Shown here one piece after another: positions 28,420 through 39,350 of a stretch of DNA of 57,194 bases. The DNA is taken from the IMG/VR virus record IMGVR_UViG_3300011116_000623, positions 1-57,194 of that record. One strand, 5' to 3'. The stretch is from a virus. The notes beneath the pieces were generated by a model that worked only from the letters and a program-made list of their open reading frames with translations, was not told the DNA's origin and searched no databases. Position numbers and translations under genes: made by a program. Position 1 is the stretch's first letter; the number at the start of each line of letters is the position of its first letter.

Positions 28420-30557
28420 GAAAATATTCTGATAGTTTTTTAAATAATACAACTGTCGTATCTCAAAATGTTTCAAATTTAATGGATGATATTAGAGCAG
28501 AAGATATCTTAAAATCAGCTCCGTATTACATAGATGCAAAAAACAGTTTGTCTTCAACTACTTATGCTGAAAATTTGGGAACTGCAAAAGAAATATTTCC
28601 AACATCATTTTATAATAATCCTAAATATTTAGATTGGTCTGGAACAAATTATATTTATTTCCCAGGCGTAGCATCAAATTATTTGTCTGGTCCACCTACT
28701 GATACAGCATTGGTTCCAACTACAGATATTGATTATAGAATAAAAATTGCTTCAACATCATATACCCCTTCGTCAAATCAAGTGCTAATGTACACCTATT
28801 TTGAAAGATTTGCACTTGCTGGAGGCAACGCAACACCATATTTTCAATGGGATAATGGAACAAGTTTTTTTACATCTAATTCTACAGTATCCTTATCTTC
28901 GCTTTTTTCTGCAGGACAAACTATCTGGGTTAGAATGACGTTTGTTGCAAATAATGGCGCAGGCGGAAATGATACAAAGTTTTATTATTCTTTAGATGAT
29001 GCAGCAACTTGGACACAATTAGGTTCAACTGTAACAAAAAGTGGAACCTCCTCATTTAATTCATATCCATCAAGAGGCCTAACTCTTGGAACACAAGATT
29101 TAACTGCTTATATGTATGATGGAAAAATATATAAATCTAAAGCATATGTTAATGGATCATTGATATATGACATTGATACATCCGTAATAAAGTCAGGATC
29201 TGATACAACATTTAAAGCTTTAACTGGTCAAACTATGACAATAAATAGATCTTCAACTCCAGAATTTAGAACTGTTGCAGTAACCCAACCATGTTGGTTA
29301 ACTAATGTTTCAGCATATTCAAGAGTTGCTAATTTATTTATGGAACATACTGGAGTAAATTATTTATATCTTCCAGGATCTAATGGTAATTATGCATCTT
29401 CTCCAGATTCTAATGCATTAGATATTACGGGAGATTTAGATGTAAGAGTTAAGGTTGCTTTAGATGATTGGACTCCAGGTTCTGCAAATTTATTATTAGC
29501 AAAATGGTCTGGTTCTGGAAACTATTCATATTATTTATATATTAATAGTGGCGGAGCCCCTTCTATTCAGTGGTCTCCAAATGGTACTGATGCATCAAAA
29601 AGTGCAACTGGAGCTGCATTAAACTTAAAAGATGGATCAATAAAATGGATACGTTGGGTATTAGATGTAGATAACGCCGCTGGAGGGAATGATAATAAAT
29701 TTTATACTTCTGATGATGGAATAAATTGGACTCAATTAGGATCAACAATTACTCAATCAGGAACAACAAGTATCTATGCTGGAACAGCCCCACTTGAACT
29801 TGGAAGTTATAATGGTGGAAATACAACAATGACTGGAAAACTATATCGTGCACAAGTATTTAATGGGATAGGTGGAACCCTAGCATTTGATGCTAATTTT
29901 GAATCAGGAATAACCAGCGGATTACAAACAACATTTGTAGAATCTTCTTCAAATGCAGCAACTGTTACTATTAATAGAGCTAATACATGGTTTAGATCTT
30001 ATGGAGTAACAAGTCCTGGGTACCTTTACACTGGAGCAACTAATGGATTTATATCTAGTTCAAAAAGTTTTTTTGATGTTCAAAAAGATGAAGGATTTAC
30101 CGCAGTCGTTGTTTGTAGATTATGGTTTCCTCAACCTACATATTCTGGCTCTTTAGGAAAATATGGACCACAATGGGCAGCAGCAGGAAGCGGTTTTATT
30201 ATAAGCAATTGGGCTGTCGATGGCCAAGTTGCATTTACGATATCAGATGGTACTAATTCATATTCAACCTCATCTGTTCAAACATCTACATATTCATCTG
30301 GAGAACTTTCAGTTTTTGGTGGTATTAAAGATAGAAAAAATAATAATATTTACATGACAATAAATGGATTAAATTCTTCTAGTTTAGTATCTACTCCGTT
30401 GCTTGGAGATGTTATAAATGACTCATTATTAGGAATAAATTCATGGAATGGCGGGCATGTACCGATGGAACTATATGCTGCTGCAATATTTAATAGAACT
30501 CTTTCTAATTTAGAATTGAAATCAATATATGATTATTTTACAAGGAGATCATTATAA
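28416..30557 (+). CDS. Tail protein with three concanavalin/LamG-like domains (713 aa)
   Basis: GTG start in the overlap with fibre 2. Two homologous units at about 80-270 and 310-510, each with YLYLPG, DVRVKVALDDWTP, YFQWDNG/IQWSPNG, WVRMTFVAN-type and GNDNKFYTS segments, have the jelly-roll pattern of LamG/concanavalin lectins. A third, different unit follows at about 540-700. Likely binds carbohydrates on the host surface. Confidence 0.8.
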   Translation: MRKYSDSFLNNTTVVSQNVSNLMDDIRAEDILKSAPYYIDAKNSLSSTTYAENLGTAKEIFPTSFYNNPKYLDWSGTNYIYFPGVASNYLSGPPTDTALVPTTDIDYRIKIASTSYTPSSNQVLMYTYFERFALAGGNATPYFQWDNGTSFFTSNSTVSLSSLFSAGQTIWVRMTFVANNGAGGNDTKFYYSLDDAATWTQLGSTVTKSGTSSFNSYPSRGLTLGTQDLTAYMYDGKIYKSKAYVNGSLIYDIDTSVIKSGSDTTFKALTGQTMTINRSSTPEFRTVAVTQPCWLTNVSAYSRVANLFMEHTGVNYLYLPGSNGNYASSPDSNALDITGDLDVRVKVALDDWTPGSANLLLAKWSGSGNYSYYLYINSGGAPSIQWSPNGTDASKSATGAALNLKDGSIKWIRWVLDVDNAAGGNDNKFYTSDDGINWTQLGSTITQSGTTSIYAGTAPLELGSYNGGNTTMTGKLYRAQVFNGIGGTLAFDANFESGITSGLQTTFVESSSNAATVTINRANTWFRSYGVTSPGYLYTGATNGFISSSKSFFDVQKDEGFTAVVVCRLWFPQPTYSGSLGKYGPQWAAAGSGFIISNWAVDGQVAFTISDGTNSYSTSSVQTSTYSSGELSVFGGIKDRKNNNIYMTINGLNSSSLVSTPLLGDVINDSLLGINSWNGGHVPMELYAAAIFNRTLSNLELKSIYDYFTRRSL

Positions 30558-30730
30558 TGGAAAGATTAATTTTAACACATAATATTCCTTCAAATACAAT
30601 AATTAATGATGTGGAAATAGGCAATCCAGTAAAATTAATAAAAGGAGTATTTATTTGGCATAAAGATAATTTTCCAAATGCTTTTATTAATGAAGATTTA
30701 ACTCTTGAATATGAGGAGGTTCAACAATAA
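30557..30730 (+). CDS. Small protein between fibre genes (57 aa)
   Basis: ATG at 30557 overlaps the stop of the lectin-like gene (TAATG), and its TAA overlaps the next ATG. Starts MERLILTHNIPSNTI, beta-rich, ends in an acidic LEYEEVQQ. Possibly a fibre accessory or chaperone. Function unknown. Confidence 0.6.
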   Translation: MERLILTHNIPSNTIINDVEIGNPVKLIKGVFIWHKDNFPNAFINEDLTLEYEEVQQ

Positions 30731-33700
30731 TGGCACTATCAGTATCTACCTCACCAGAATTATCAACATTAAAATTTTCTGATCAAGGAACTTTGATTCT
30801 TTCATCTTCTGAAACAAAAAAAGGTAATTCTGCAATAAATAGTTCTGATGTTTTTCAAATTTTTGCAACATATGCATTGAGCACTGTTAGAGTTTCGGTA
30901 GACCCATATGGAGGATTTTGGTCAAGAACATATATTAATGCTTCTCCTGATTGGAGTGGTGGAACTCCATTATATGTGAGTGCAATAAGTGGTCAAACAG
31001 GAGATTTAACAAAATGGCAAAATTCTGCTGGTACAGTGCTTGCAAACGTTGACGCTAATGGAAAAATAGCAGCACCAATATTTCAATCAACCGTTGCGGG
31101 AACCGCTTATATTGTAACTGGTTCTAACAACAACGCTATTAGAGTTCAAACTAATGGAACTACAAATGTTGGTTTAATTATTCGTGGTGAAGCCTCTCAA
31201 ACTGCAAACCTACAGGAGTGGCAGAATAGTGATGGTACGGTACTTTCTAAGATTGATGCTAATGGATTAATTTCTCTGCCTGGAGGTTCTTGGCATTTAA
31301 TGAATGGCCAACAAACTTGGTATAAAAATAGTACTTCTTTTTATCAAAAAGGACCAAGCCATACATTTAGACGACAAAGTGATGATACTGATTTGTTTAC
31401 AATTGGTGGTAATGGAAATACTTCTGTTTTACTTCAATCAGCATCTGCAGTTGGTTTAATAGTAAAATCTGCAGCATCACAAACTGCAGATTTGCAGCAA
31501 TGGCAAAACAGCGCTGGGTCAGTCACAGCAAAAGTTTCATCTTCTGGAGCAATTTCTTCTAGTGCAGGAGGATTTTTTGGCTCAACAGATGCTGCAGCAA
31601 GTGGCGTAAATTATCTTGCAGTAAGAGGGTGGGCCGCAGACCATGTTCCATTCGCTGTAAAAGGATTCACTGCACAAACAGGAGACTTAACAAGATGGAT
31701 AAATGATGCTGGGACGGTGCTTACATCCATATCTTCAGCAGGTAAATTAACCTCTGCCGTTGATGCAAGTATTAATGGAATTACTTTAGGACGAGGCGCA
31801 GGTAATATTTCAACCAACATAGCAAGTGGTGGTGGCGCCCTACTTTCTAACACCACAGGTATTTACAACTCAGCATTTGGTGAGAACGCCCTAGGTCTCA
31901 ACACCACAGGTAGTAACAACACAGCAAGTGGTGTGGCCCTACGCTCTAACACCACAGGTAGTAACAACACAGCAAGTGGTGGTGGCGCCCTATATTCCAA
32001 CACCACAGGTAATGACAACACAGCATTTGGTGTGGACGCCCTACTTTCCAACAACATAGGTAATTACAACACAGCAAGTGGTGAGAGCGCCCTACGCTCT
32101 AACACCACAGGTAGTTACAACACAGCAAGTGGTTTGAGCGCCCTACGCTTGAACACCACAGGTAATAACAACACAGCACTTGGTTTCGGTGCAGGTTACA
32201 GCAATACAACTAGCGGCGCCTCTGTGTTTATAGGCTATCAAGCGGGTTACAATGAAACAGGCTCAAACAAACTTTATATTGCAAACACTGATACCGCCAC
32301 CCCACTTATCGGTGGAGACTTCTCTGCCAAGACTCTAACCTTTGCTGGTAATGCAACTGTAGTTTCGCAGGCGGCAGCAACACAAGGTTTAATCGTCAAA
32401 GGAGCCGCCTCACAAACTGCTGACCTGCAGCAATGGCAAGATGTCTCAGGTTCTACTAGGGTGGCAGTAAGTTCTTATGGAACATTATTTTCATACACAG
32501 AAGCCGTATTCAGTAATCAACTTAATGGAAATGGAACTGCACTTCTTGCTAAAACAAATAATGCTGGTGGAAAGCCTCTAATCGTTAAAGGTGCTGCATC
32601 ACAAACCGCTAATCTAACAGAATGGCAGGATAGTGCTGGTACTGTACTTGTTAAAGTTGCTGCAGATGGTGTAGTTACGGCTGGAAATTTAATTACAAAC
32701 ATTTTTAGCACACAATCATTTGGCACTGGTTCTTTATCTTTTTATGGAATTGCTTACAATGGATTTTCAAACCCTTCTGGTGTGACAACTTTACCTACAT
32801 TAGTAATTAAAGGTATTGCCTCTCAAACAGCCAACCTGCAGGAATGGCAGGATAGTGCTGGTACGGTACTTGCATCCATCTCTTCAGCAGGCAAACTAAC
32901 CTCTGCTGTTGATGCAAGTATTAATGGAGTTACTGTTGGTATGGGGGCTGGTTCAGCCTCAACCAATACAGTTACTGGGCTTAATGCACTTATTTCAAAT
33001 ACTACAGGCACTTATAACACAGCATTTGGAAATCAATCTCTTCAACTTAATACATCTGGAACTCAAAACACTGCTTTTGGACAGGGGGCTTTATATAATA
33101 ACAGAACTGGTTGGTATAATACTGCTTTTGGACAAGGGGCTTTATATAATAATAATACTGCATATAGCAATACCGCAATAGGTGCAAATGCGCTAGTTAA
33201 CAATTCTAGTGGCAGTAATAATATTGCAGTTGGAATTCAAAGTTTATTAGGCAATAATTCTGGAGGTAATAATATAGGATTAGGGTCCGATGCTGGATAT
33301 TCAAATGTAACTGGTTCGTCAAATATATTTATTGGCCATCAAGCAGGATACTACGAAACAGGCTCAAACAAACTTTATATTGCAAATTCTAATACCACCA
33401 CCCCACTTATCGGTGGAGACTTCTCTGCCAAGACTCTAACCTTTGCTGGTAATGCAACTGTAGTTTCGCAGGCGGCAGCAACACAAGGTCTCATCATCAA
33501 AGGTGCCGCCTCCCAAACTGCAGACTTACAGCAATGGCAGGACAGTGCAGGTACGGTATTAGCAAAAATTATGAGCAATGGTTCACTATTTGTTAATTCT
33601 ACTGGAACAGCCAATGACCCAATAACAATCCAGAGAGCATCAGCAACTAGATTTAAAGTTGACCCATATGGTAACGTATTTGCAGTTGCGCTAACTGCTG

Positions 33701-34263
33701 GAAATGTGGTTAATTCAATTGCAGGAACAGCTGCTGGAATATACGCAACTTCAGCATCTACTATTGGCGCAGTTATTCGTGGTGCCGCTTCCCAATCTGC
33801 CAACCTACAAGAATGGCAGAATAGCAGTGGTACTGTTTTATCATCTATTACTAATAATGGATTTTTAAATACTCCAGCAATATTAGAAAATCCAACAATT
33901 TCAGCAACAGCAGCAACTGGAACAATTAATTATGACTTGCTAACAAATAAATCAGTTACATATTATACATCTAATGCTTCCGCTAACTGGACATTAAATA
34001 TTCGTGGAAATTCATCAACCACACTTGATTCATTAATGGCGGTTGGACAATCTTTAACAATAGCATTTTTAGTAACTCAAGGATCTACTGCATATTATCA
34101 ATCTGGATTACAAATTGATGGAACATCTGTTACTCCAAAATGGCAGGGAGGCGTTGCTCCAACATTTGGAAATGCTTCTGGAGTAGATTCTTATTCTATT
34201 ACAATTATGAAAACTGCCAGCGCAACATTTACAGTATTTGAATCTCAAACGAGGTTTGCATAA
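30730..34263 (+). CDS. Giant modular tail fibre 3 with two YadA-like heads (1177 aa)
   Basis: About nine ASQTANLQEWQ modules alternate with two beta-roll stretches: 7 units at 31849-32208 and 8 at about 33000-33310. Each ends in the FIGYQAGY/FIGHQAGY...NKLYIAN cap. The first stretch has nearly identical 51-bp units, so it is recently expanded; one unit lacks a codon. The C-terminal domain (about 1050-1177) is a fibre tip. The SD is GAGGAGG. Confidence 0.85.
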   Translation: MALSVSTSPELSTLKFSDQGTLILSSSETKKGNSAINSSDVFQIFATYALSTVRVSVDPYGGFWSRTYINASPDWSGGTPLYVSAISGQTGDLTKWQNSAGTVLANVDANGKIAAPIFQSTVAGTAYIVTGSNNNAIRVQTNGTTNVGLIIRGEASQTANLQEWQNSDGTVLSKIDANGLISLPGGSWHLMNGQQTWYKNSTSFYQKGPSHTFRRQSDDTDLFTIGGNGNTSVLLQSASAVGLIVKSAASQTADLQQWQNSAGSVTAKVSSSGAISSSAGGFFGSTDAAASGVNYLAVRGWAADHVPFAVKGFTAQTGDLTRWINDAGTVLTSISSAGKLTSAVDASINGITLGRGAGNISTNIASGGGALLSNTTGIYNSAFGENALGLNTTGSNNTASGVALRSNTTGSNNTASGGGALYSNTTGNDNTAFGVDALLSNNIGNYNTASGESALRSNTTGSYNTASGLSALRLNTTGNNNTALGFGAGYSNTTSGASVFIGYQAGYNETGSNKLYIANTDTATPLIGGDFSAKTLTFAGNATVVSQAAATQGLIVKGAASQTADLQQWQDVSGSTRVAVSSYGTLFSYTEAVFSNQLNGNGTALLAKTNNAGGKPLIVKGAASQTANLTEWQDSAGTVLVKVAADGVVTAGNLITNIFSTQSFGTGSLSFYGIAYNGFSNPSGVTTLPTLVIKGIASQTANLQEWQDSAGTVLASISSAGKLTSAVDASINGVTVGMGAGSASTNTVTGLNALISNTTGTYNTAFGNQSLQLNTSGTQNTAFGQGALYNNRTGWYNTAFGQGALYNNNTAYSNTAIGANALVNNSSGSNNIAVGIQSLLGNNSGGNNIGLGSDAGYSNVTGSSNIFIGHQAGYYETGSNKLYIANSNTTTPLIGGDFSAKTLTFAGNATVVSQAAATQGLIIKGAASQTADLQQWQDSAGTVLAKIMSNGSLFVNSTGTANDPITIQRASATRFKVDPYGNVFAVALTAGNVVNSIAGTAAGIYATSASTIGAVIRGAASQSANLQEWQNSSGTVLSSITNNGFLNTPAILENPTISATAATGTINYDLLTNKSVTYYTSNASANWTLNIRGNSSTTLDSLMAVGQSLTIAFLVTQGSTAYYQSGLQIDGTSVTPKWQGGVAPTFGNASGVDSYSITIMKTASATFTVFESQTRFA
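31849..32208 (+). repeat. Tandem 51-bp repeat encoding beta-roll units
   Basis: Seven units of 17 codons (NTTGxxNTAxGxxALxS). DNA identity between units is high, with blocks such as AACACCACAGGTA and ACACAGCAAGTGGT. The second unit is 48 bp, missing one codon. The segment is visibly richer in GC than the neighbouring fibre DNA. Confidence 0.8.
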
Positions 34264-34264
34264 A

Positions 34265-34795
34265 ATGCCAGCACTGGCATCATTTGCGGCAGGTTCGGCA
34301 AAAAGTTACGGTCAATTTAAATTTAGACCACTTCCAGCAAGATATTTTATATTACAAGTATTAGATATTAGAAGTCCATCTACTCAAAATATAGTTCAGA
34401 TATCTGAATTTAACTTAATGAATGTTTCTACAAGATTAACGGCATCTACTTATTATAACTGGAATTTATCTTTTACATCTGCCGCTAACTTATCAGATGC
34501 CTCAAATTCTCCAACAAATGAAGAGCCATACAGAGCAAACGATGCAGATGTTAATACAAAATGGTTAGATTTTAGAGGAACGGGCGGAGGATTATGGATT
34601 GATTTAGGTTCTAATCAAGAATCTACTGGTTATCAATGGTATACTGCAAATGATGCCGATTGGAGAGATCCAAAGACATGGAGAGTTTGGGCGAGTCAAG
34701 ATGATAAAACTTGGTTTTTATTAAGTGATATATCTGGATTTACAGCACCATCTGCTAGATATACTTATGCAGGATCCTGGGATTGGATAAAATAA
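34265..34795 (+). CDS. F5/8-type-C (discoidin-like) carbohydrate-binding protein (176 aa)
   Basis: Start taken at ATG 34265 just after the fibre 3 stop; a longer frame would overlap it. Sequence shows LQVLDIRSPSTQNIVQISEFNLMN, an NEEPYRANDADVNTKWLD motif, LWIDLGSNQESTGYQWYTANDADWRDPKTWRVWAS and DDKTWFLLSDISG: the discoidin fold with the typical ND..TKW. Likely binds a sugar at the host surface. Confidence 0.85.
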   Translation: MPALASFAAGSAKSYGQFKFRPLPARYFILQVLDIRSPSTQNIVQISEFNLMNVSTRLTASTYYNWNLSFTSAANLSDASNSPTNEEPYRANDADVNTKWLDFRGTGGGLWIDLGSNQESTGYQWYTANDADWRDPKTWRVWASQDDKTWFLLSDISGFTAPSARYTYAGSWDWIK

Positions 34796-34799
34796 TTTA

Positions 34800-34828
34800 T
34801 TGCCTCAGAACAGTTATTTTGATATACT
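34800..34828 (+). promoter_or_regulatory. Promoter of giant fibre 4
   Basis: TTGCCT, 17 nt, TATACT with extended -10 TGA. The SD AGGATAGGG follows. Confidence 0.6.
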
Positions 34829-34859
34829 ACAAGTAAATAAATTATAGGATAGGGTAAAT

Positions 34860-37800
34860 ATGACAAGTAGAATCTTATTAAGAAGAGGAACGGCAGCTCA
34901 ATGGGCTTCCGCCAACCCCATTCTTGGATCAGGCGAACTTGGCGTAGAAACAGATACCCTTAAATTTAAAATAGGTAATGGAACTAGTACTTGGACTCAA
35001 CTTACTAGTTATGCAAATATAACACCATCTGATTTAACTTCAGCTATTAATGGTTTAATTAATGCCGCCCCCTCTGCTTTAGACACATTAAATGAATTAG
35101 CGGCGGCAATCAATAATGATTCATCTTTTTCAACTACAGTAAATAATCTTTTAACAGGTAAGGTATCTAAATCTGGTGGAGATACAATTACACCAGCAAC
35201 TACATCAACAACTGGATTGACTCTTGCATCTCCCGTAGGTCAAACAGCACATTTGCTTTATGCAAGTGGTGGTACAAGAATACCTGCTGGTGGCAACTAT
35301 CTTGTTACCCCAGGATTAACAGTTAGTTACACTTCTGATTTTAATGCAGGGGCTGCAAATATAACCCCTATCTATGTAAAAGGTGCCGCCTCCCAAACCG
35401 CTAACCTTCAGGAGTGGCAGAACAGTGCAGGTACTTTAGTTGCAAGTATGGATGTTAGTGGAAAGTTAATAGTACCAACACTTCGTGGACCAGCTGGTAA
35501 TGTAATTACATTAGGTGTTGATGGCAACCCTTACTCACTATCTATTTCTGCTACACAGTTTGATTCTTATGGACCAGTACCCTGGCGCCCATATAACGCA
35601 AGTATGGTTGGGTTTATTGTTAAAGGACAAGCCTCCCAAACTGCAGACCTGCAACAGTGGCAGAACTCTGCTGGCGATACTTTGGGATTTGTAGATTCAG
35701 ATGGAAAGGCGTACTTCTCACATTCTAGCACAAATACTAACTTATTTGGAGTACACGGAAATTTAAGATTAAGAAATAGAAACAATACAACTAATAATTA
35801 CTCTTCAATAGACGCACAGTCGGCTAGTGGAATTATATCTTCAGGTATTTTATTTATAAATTCTGACCATACTAACTCATACGGAAGAATAGTTTTTGGA
35901 ACTCGCTCTGCCGCTGGATTTAATTCCAATGCATTTGCAATAAATTCTAGCGGAGGAATTTCAACTACTTTAATGTCGGCTTCTAGTGTTGGTTTAATTG
36001 TCAAGGCCGCTGCCTCCCAAACTGCCAACCTGCAGGAGTGGCAGAACTCAAGCGGGACAGTATTGGCAAATGTTGATAGTGCTGGAAACTTTAAAGCGGC
36101 AAGTATTGCAACAGCAAGATACATTGCAGATTTAACTAGTACAACTCCATATTTAGACTTTAGTTCTAACAAACTATTAGTCAATTCACGCAATGCTTCT
36201 TATGTGGGCTTTATAGTTCAAGGTTCTGCTTCGCAAACTGCAGACCTTCAAGAGTGGCAAGATAGTGCTGGTACTGCACTAACAAAAATAGATAATAATG
36301 CTGGTTTCTATGCTCAATATATTGAAGCAAAAAATACTGCTGGAGTTTTAGTTAGCGGAGAATCTCAAATTAAAATAGCAAGTCCAGATGGACTAAAAGA
36401 TATTCGTTTTTGGAATAGAAATGATGCTGGTGGTCTATATTATTATAATTCTAGCGGTGGTTCTAAAAATATATTAAGAATTGCTCATTCTACCGATCCT
36501 AGAATTGTCACACAAACCTGGCAAGATTTTACATCTGGTAGTTCAGCAAATTATGGTGGAAGAGTAAATATTGATACATCAATAACTACTGCAATTGGTA
36601 TGGTCATTCGTGGCGTAGCCTCCCAAACCGCAAATTTGCAAGAATGGCAAGACAGTTCAGGAACAATACTTTCTAAAATTGACGTTTCTGGAAACATAAC
36701 AGCTCCTTCATATAATTTATCTGACTCAAAATATTTATTAAGAAAAACAATCAAGAAAACTGTAGATCCAGCTCAAAATGCTGTAGCAAATAATACATAC
36801 GATTTATTTGATATGAACTTTTCTTCATCATTGCAAGGAACATTTTATATTCAAGCAAGTATTAGAGGTGGCGGCTATGGACAAAATTTAACTTATTCTT
36901 TACCTGCAACATATGTAATGGACTGGATAAATCTATATCCAATTACAAATCCATTTACAAACAGCACCACTTGGGTAGATTTAACTCCATTAACATTTTC
37001 TCCAAGACATTTGATGACAAATGATTATTTTAAATTACAGGCGAAAGTTAATGCAAATCAAATATCATTTAGAATTAAATTAACAGGCACATTAACTGGA
37101 GCCCCAGTATTTGATATTTATATTCAACATAGCGAAGAATTTGCTAATTCTACAATTACAGAATTAAATACAACTGGAACAGATTCTACTACATCCAATG
37201 TAATGCCTAACTTTTTATCATCAAAAGCGGGATTATCTGCAATATTTAATCCAATAACTTTATATTCAAATTCTGCATCTAATATACCGTTAACTATAAA
37301 AGGATTTGCTTCTCAATCTGCTAACCTTCAAGAATGGCAAAACAGTAGCGGTACTGTGTTGGCTAAGGTAAATCCTAATGGTGTATTTCATACCTTTGGG
37401 TCTGTTTATACTCCTTATATTCAACCAGCATCACCAACTGGCGTTAATGCATTTATTGCATTAGACAATACAACGGTTCTCGTAGATGGTTGGTCTGCAT
37501 CTACTGTAAAACTCACCGTTAAAGGTTACGCCTCACAAACTGCTAACCTGCAAGAATGGCAGAATAGTGCTGGCACTATATTAGGTGCTATCGTAGCAAA
37601 TGGAGATGTTTTATTTCCTAGTAAACTATTTAACTCAAGATATGGAAGATTCGGTACTGATGGCGCATATACTGACGACACAGTACTAAGAATTACCAAT
37701 ACATCTGCTTCTTTTGTACCATTAATTGTTAAAGGTATTACAAGCCAAACAGCAAATCTTCAACAGTGGCAAGATAGTACTGGGACGGTATTGGCTAAGG

Positions 37801-39350
37801 TTGATGCTAGTGGAAACTTAACAGCACCTACAGCAACACTTACAATTCCAGCATCAGGCACAACACCTGCAATAGTTGCCAAAGGTGAATCAACTTATGC
37901 AACAAACATTGCAGAGTTTAGAGATACTGGCAACAATCTTGTAACCAGAGTCACGGGATATGGTTCATTGATTACAAGTTCGTTTGCAGTTGGTCCTAGC
38001 CCTTCGTCCTTCACTGGGTTTGCTTCGACTACGGCAAGTATTAAAACTCTAAGTGCCAGTTTTCCAGGACTCATTATCCAAGGAGCATCTTCACAATCTG
38101 CCAACTTGCAAGAATGGCAAAGAAGCGATGGTTTTGTTTTATTAAATGTTTCTAAAGATGGAGATGTAACTGCTGGTAGTGGTTCATCAACTGCAATTCG
38201 TTTTAGATATTTTGACGGAATCAATATTACTGGAACATATTGGGATACTGTAGAAACAAATTCTGCAACATTTATTGGTCGTTCCACAACTGCTACTACT
38301 ATGGTTGTTCGAGCCGCAGCCTCTCAAACTGCTAATCTTCAGGAATGGCAAGTATCATCAGGTGCGATTGTGGCACAGGTAACAACATCTGTAGTTCAGA
38401 TTGGACCAAATGATGCTTATCCAGCACGTTTAATGCTTGGTGGAGCCGATACCTCTGCTTTACTAAGCATTTCTACACATAGCACAACAGAAGTTGGCGC
38501 TGTTATACGTGGTAAAGCCTCCCAAACCGCTGACCTACAACAATGGCAGAATAGTGCTGGTAGCGTAGTTGCTAGTATTGCTAATACTGGTTCGTTAACA
38601 ACTGGCAATCTAACTTTAGGAACAAATGGCTTAATTATTGACGCTTCTTCAGCGAGCCCTTATATTGCCTTTGGGTCAAACACGATAACTATTAATACTC
38701 GGAACGCTGCATACAAAGGTTTAATTGTAAAAGGCGCAGCCTCTCAAACTGCCAACCTTCAGGAGTGGCAATCTTCTTCTGGTGAAGTAGGCATGTTGTT
38801 TAATATGGGAAATGCAGGAGACCCAAGTACTTTAGGATTTTCAGTTTCAAGGGCTTGGGGAATTAAATGGGGTGCTGAAAAAATTCTTAGCACCGACGGT
38901 GGCAGTCTAATAGTTACTCCATACACAACAGATAGAAAAGTATTAATTGTCAAGGGCGTAGCATCCCAAACCGCTAATCTTCAAGAATGGCAAAATTCAA
39001 GCGGTACTGTCCTTACTAAAATAAACTCTGCTGGAGAATTAACAACCCCAAATATTGCTTTAGCAGCCCTTGGTGGTATCTATGGTGCTGGCGGGCCTTA
39101 CATAACATTAAATTATACGGATGTTAGAATTGTAACAGCAGGTCTTTCAGTAGGTGCTACATCAGTTACCCCATCTGCTCAATTGCAAGTTACCAACAAT
39201 GTTGCAGGTACAACCGCAATGATTGTCAAAGCCGCCGCCTCCCAAACAGCAAACCTGCAAGAATGGCAAGATAGTAGCGGTTTAGTAATCTCCGCTATGG
39301 GTCCTTATCAAAATCTTGGACTTGGTGGCGCTCCTAACAACCTTTCATAG
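34860..39350 (+). CDS. Giant modular tail fibre 4, 5' part to in-frame TAG (1496 aa)
   Basis: N-terminus MTSRILLRRGTAAQWASANPILGSGELGVETDTLKFKIGNG is the common 'RRGTxxxW...GELG' fibre anchor. About 14 ASQTANLQEWQ modules follow. A distinct jelly-roll-like domain lies at about 630-800. The frame stops with TAG at 39348-39350, in the spacer between two modules, and continues open and in frame for another 268 codons with the same repeat type. See the separate entry for the downstream part. Confidence 0.85.
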   Translation: MTSRILLRRGTAAQWASANPILGSGELGVETDTLKFKIGNGTSTWTQLTSYANITPSDLTSAINGLINAAPSALDTLNELAAAINNDSSFSTTVNNLLTGKVSKSGGDTITPATTSTTGLTLASPVGQTAHLLYASGGTRIPAGGNYLVTPGLTVSYTSDFNAGAANITPIYVKGAASQTANLQEWQNSAGTLVASMDVSGKLIVPTLRGPAGNVITLGVDGNPYSLSISATQFDSYGPVPWRPYNASMVGFIVKGQASQTADLQQWQNSAGDTLGFVDSDGKAYFSHSSTNTNLFGVHGNLRLRNRNNTTNNYSSIDAQSASGIISSGILFINSDHTNSYGRIVFGTRSAAGFNSNAFAINSSGGISTTLMSASSVGLIVKAAASQTANLQEWQNSSGTVLANVDSAGNFKAASIATARYIADLTSTTPYLDFSSNKLLVNSRNASYVGFIVQGSASQTADLQEWQDSAGTALTKIDNNAGFYAQYIEAKNTAGVLVSGESQIKIASPDGLKDIRFWNRNDAGGLYYYNSSGGSKNILRIAHSTDPRIVTQTWQDFTSGSSANYGGRVNIDTSITTAIGMVIRGVASQTANLQEWQDSSGTILSKIDVSGNITAPSYNLSDSKYLLRKTIKKTVDPAQNAVANNTYDLFDMNFSSSLQGTFYIQASIRGGGYGQNLTYSLPATYVMDWINLYPITNPFTNSTTWVDLTPLTFSPRHLMTNDYFKLQAKVNANQISFRIKLTGTLTGAPVFDIYIQHSEEFANSTITELNTTGTDSTTSNVMPNFLSSKAGLSAIFNPITLYSNSASNIPLTIKGFASQSANLQEWQNSSGTVLAKVNPNGVFHTFGSVYTPYIQPASPTGVNAFIALDNTTVLVDGWSASTVKLTVKGYASQTANLQEWQNSAGTILGAIVANGDVLFPSKLFNSRYGRFGTDGAYTDDTVLRITNTSASFVPLIVKGITSQTANLQQWQDSTGTVLAKVDASGNLTAPTATLTIPASGTTPAIVAKGESTYATNIAEFRDTGNNLVTRVTGYGSLITSSFAVGPSPSSFTGFASTTASIKTLSASFPGLIIQGASSQSANLQEWQRSDGFVLLNVSKDGDVTAGSGSSTAIRFRYFDGINITGTYWDTVETNSATFIGRSTTATTMVVRAAASQTANLQEWQVSSGAIVAQVTTSVVQIGPNDAYPARLMLGGADTSALLSISTHSTTEVGAVIRGKASQTADLQQWQNSAGSVVASIANTGSLTTGNLTLGTNGLIIDASSASPYIAFGSNTITINTRNAAYKGLIVKGAASQTANLQEWQSSSGEVGMLFNMGNAGDPSTLGFSVSRAWGIKWGAEKILSTDGGSLIVTPYTTDRKVLIVKGVASQTANLQEWQNSSGTVLTKINSAGELTTPNIALAALGGIYGAGGPYITLNYTDVRIVTAGLSVGATSVTPSAQLQVTNNVAGTTAMIVKAAASQTANLQEWQDSSGLVISAMGPYQNLGLGGAPNNLS

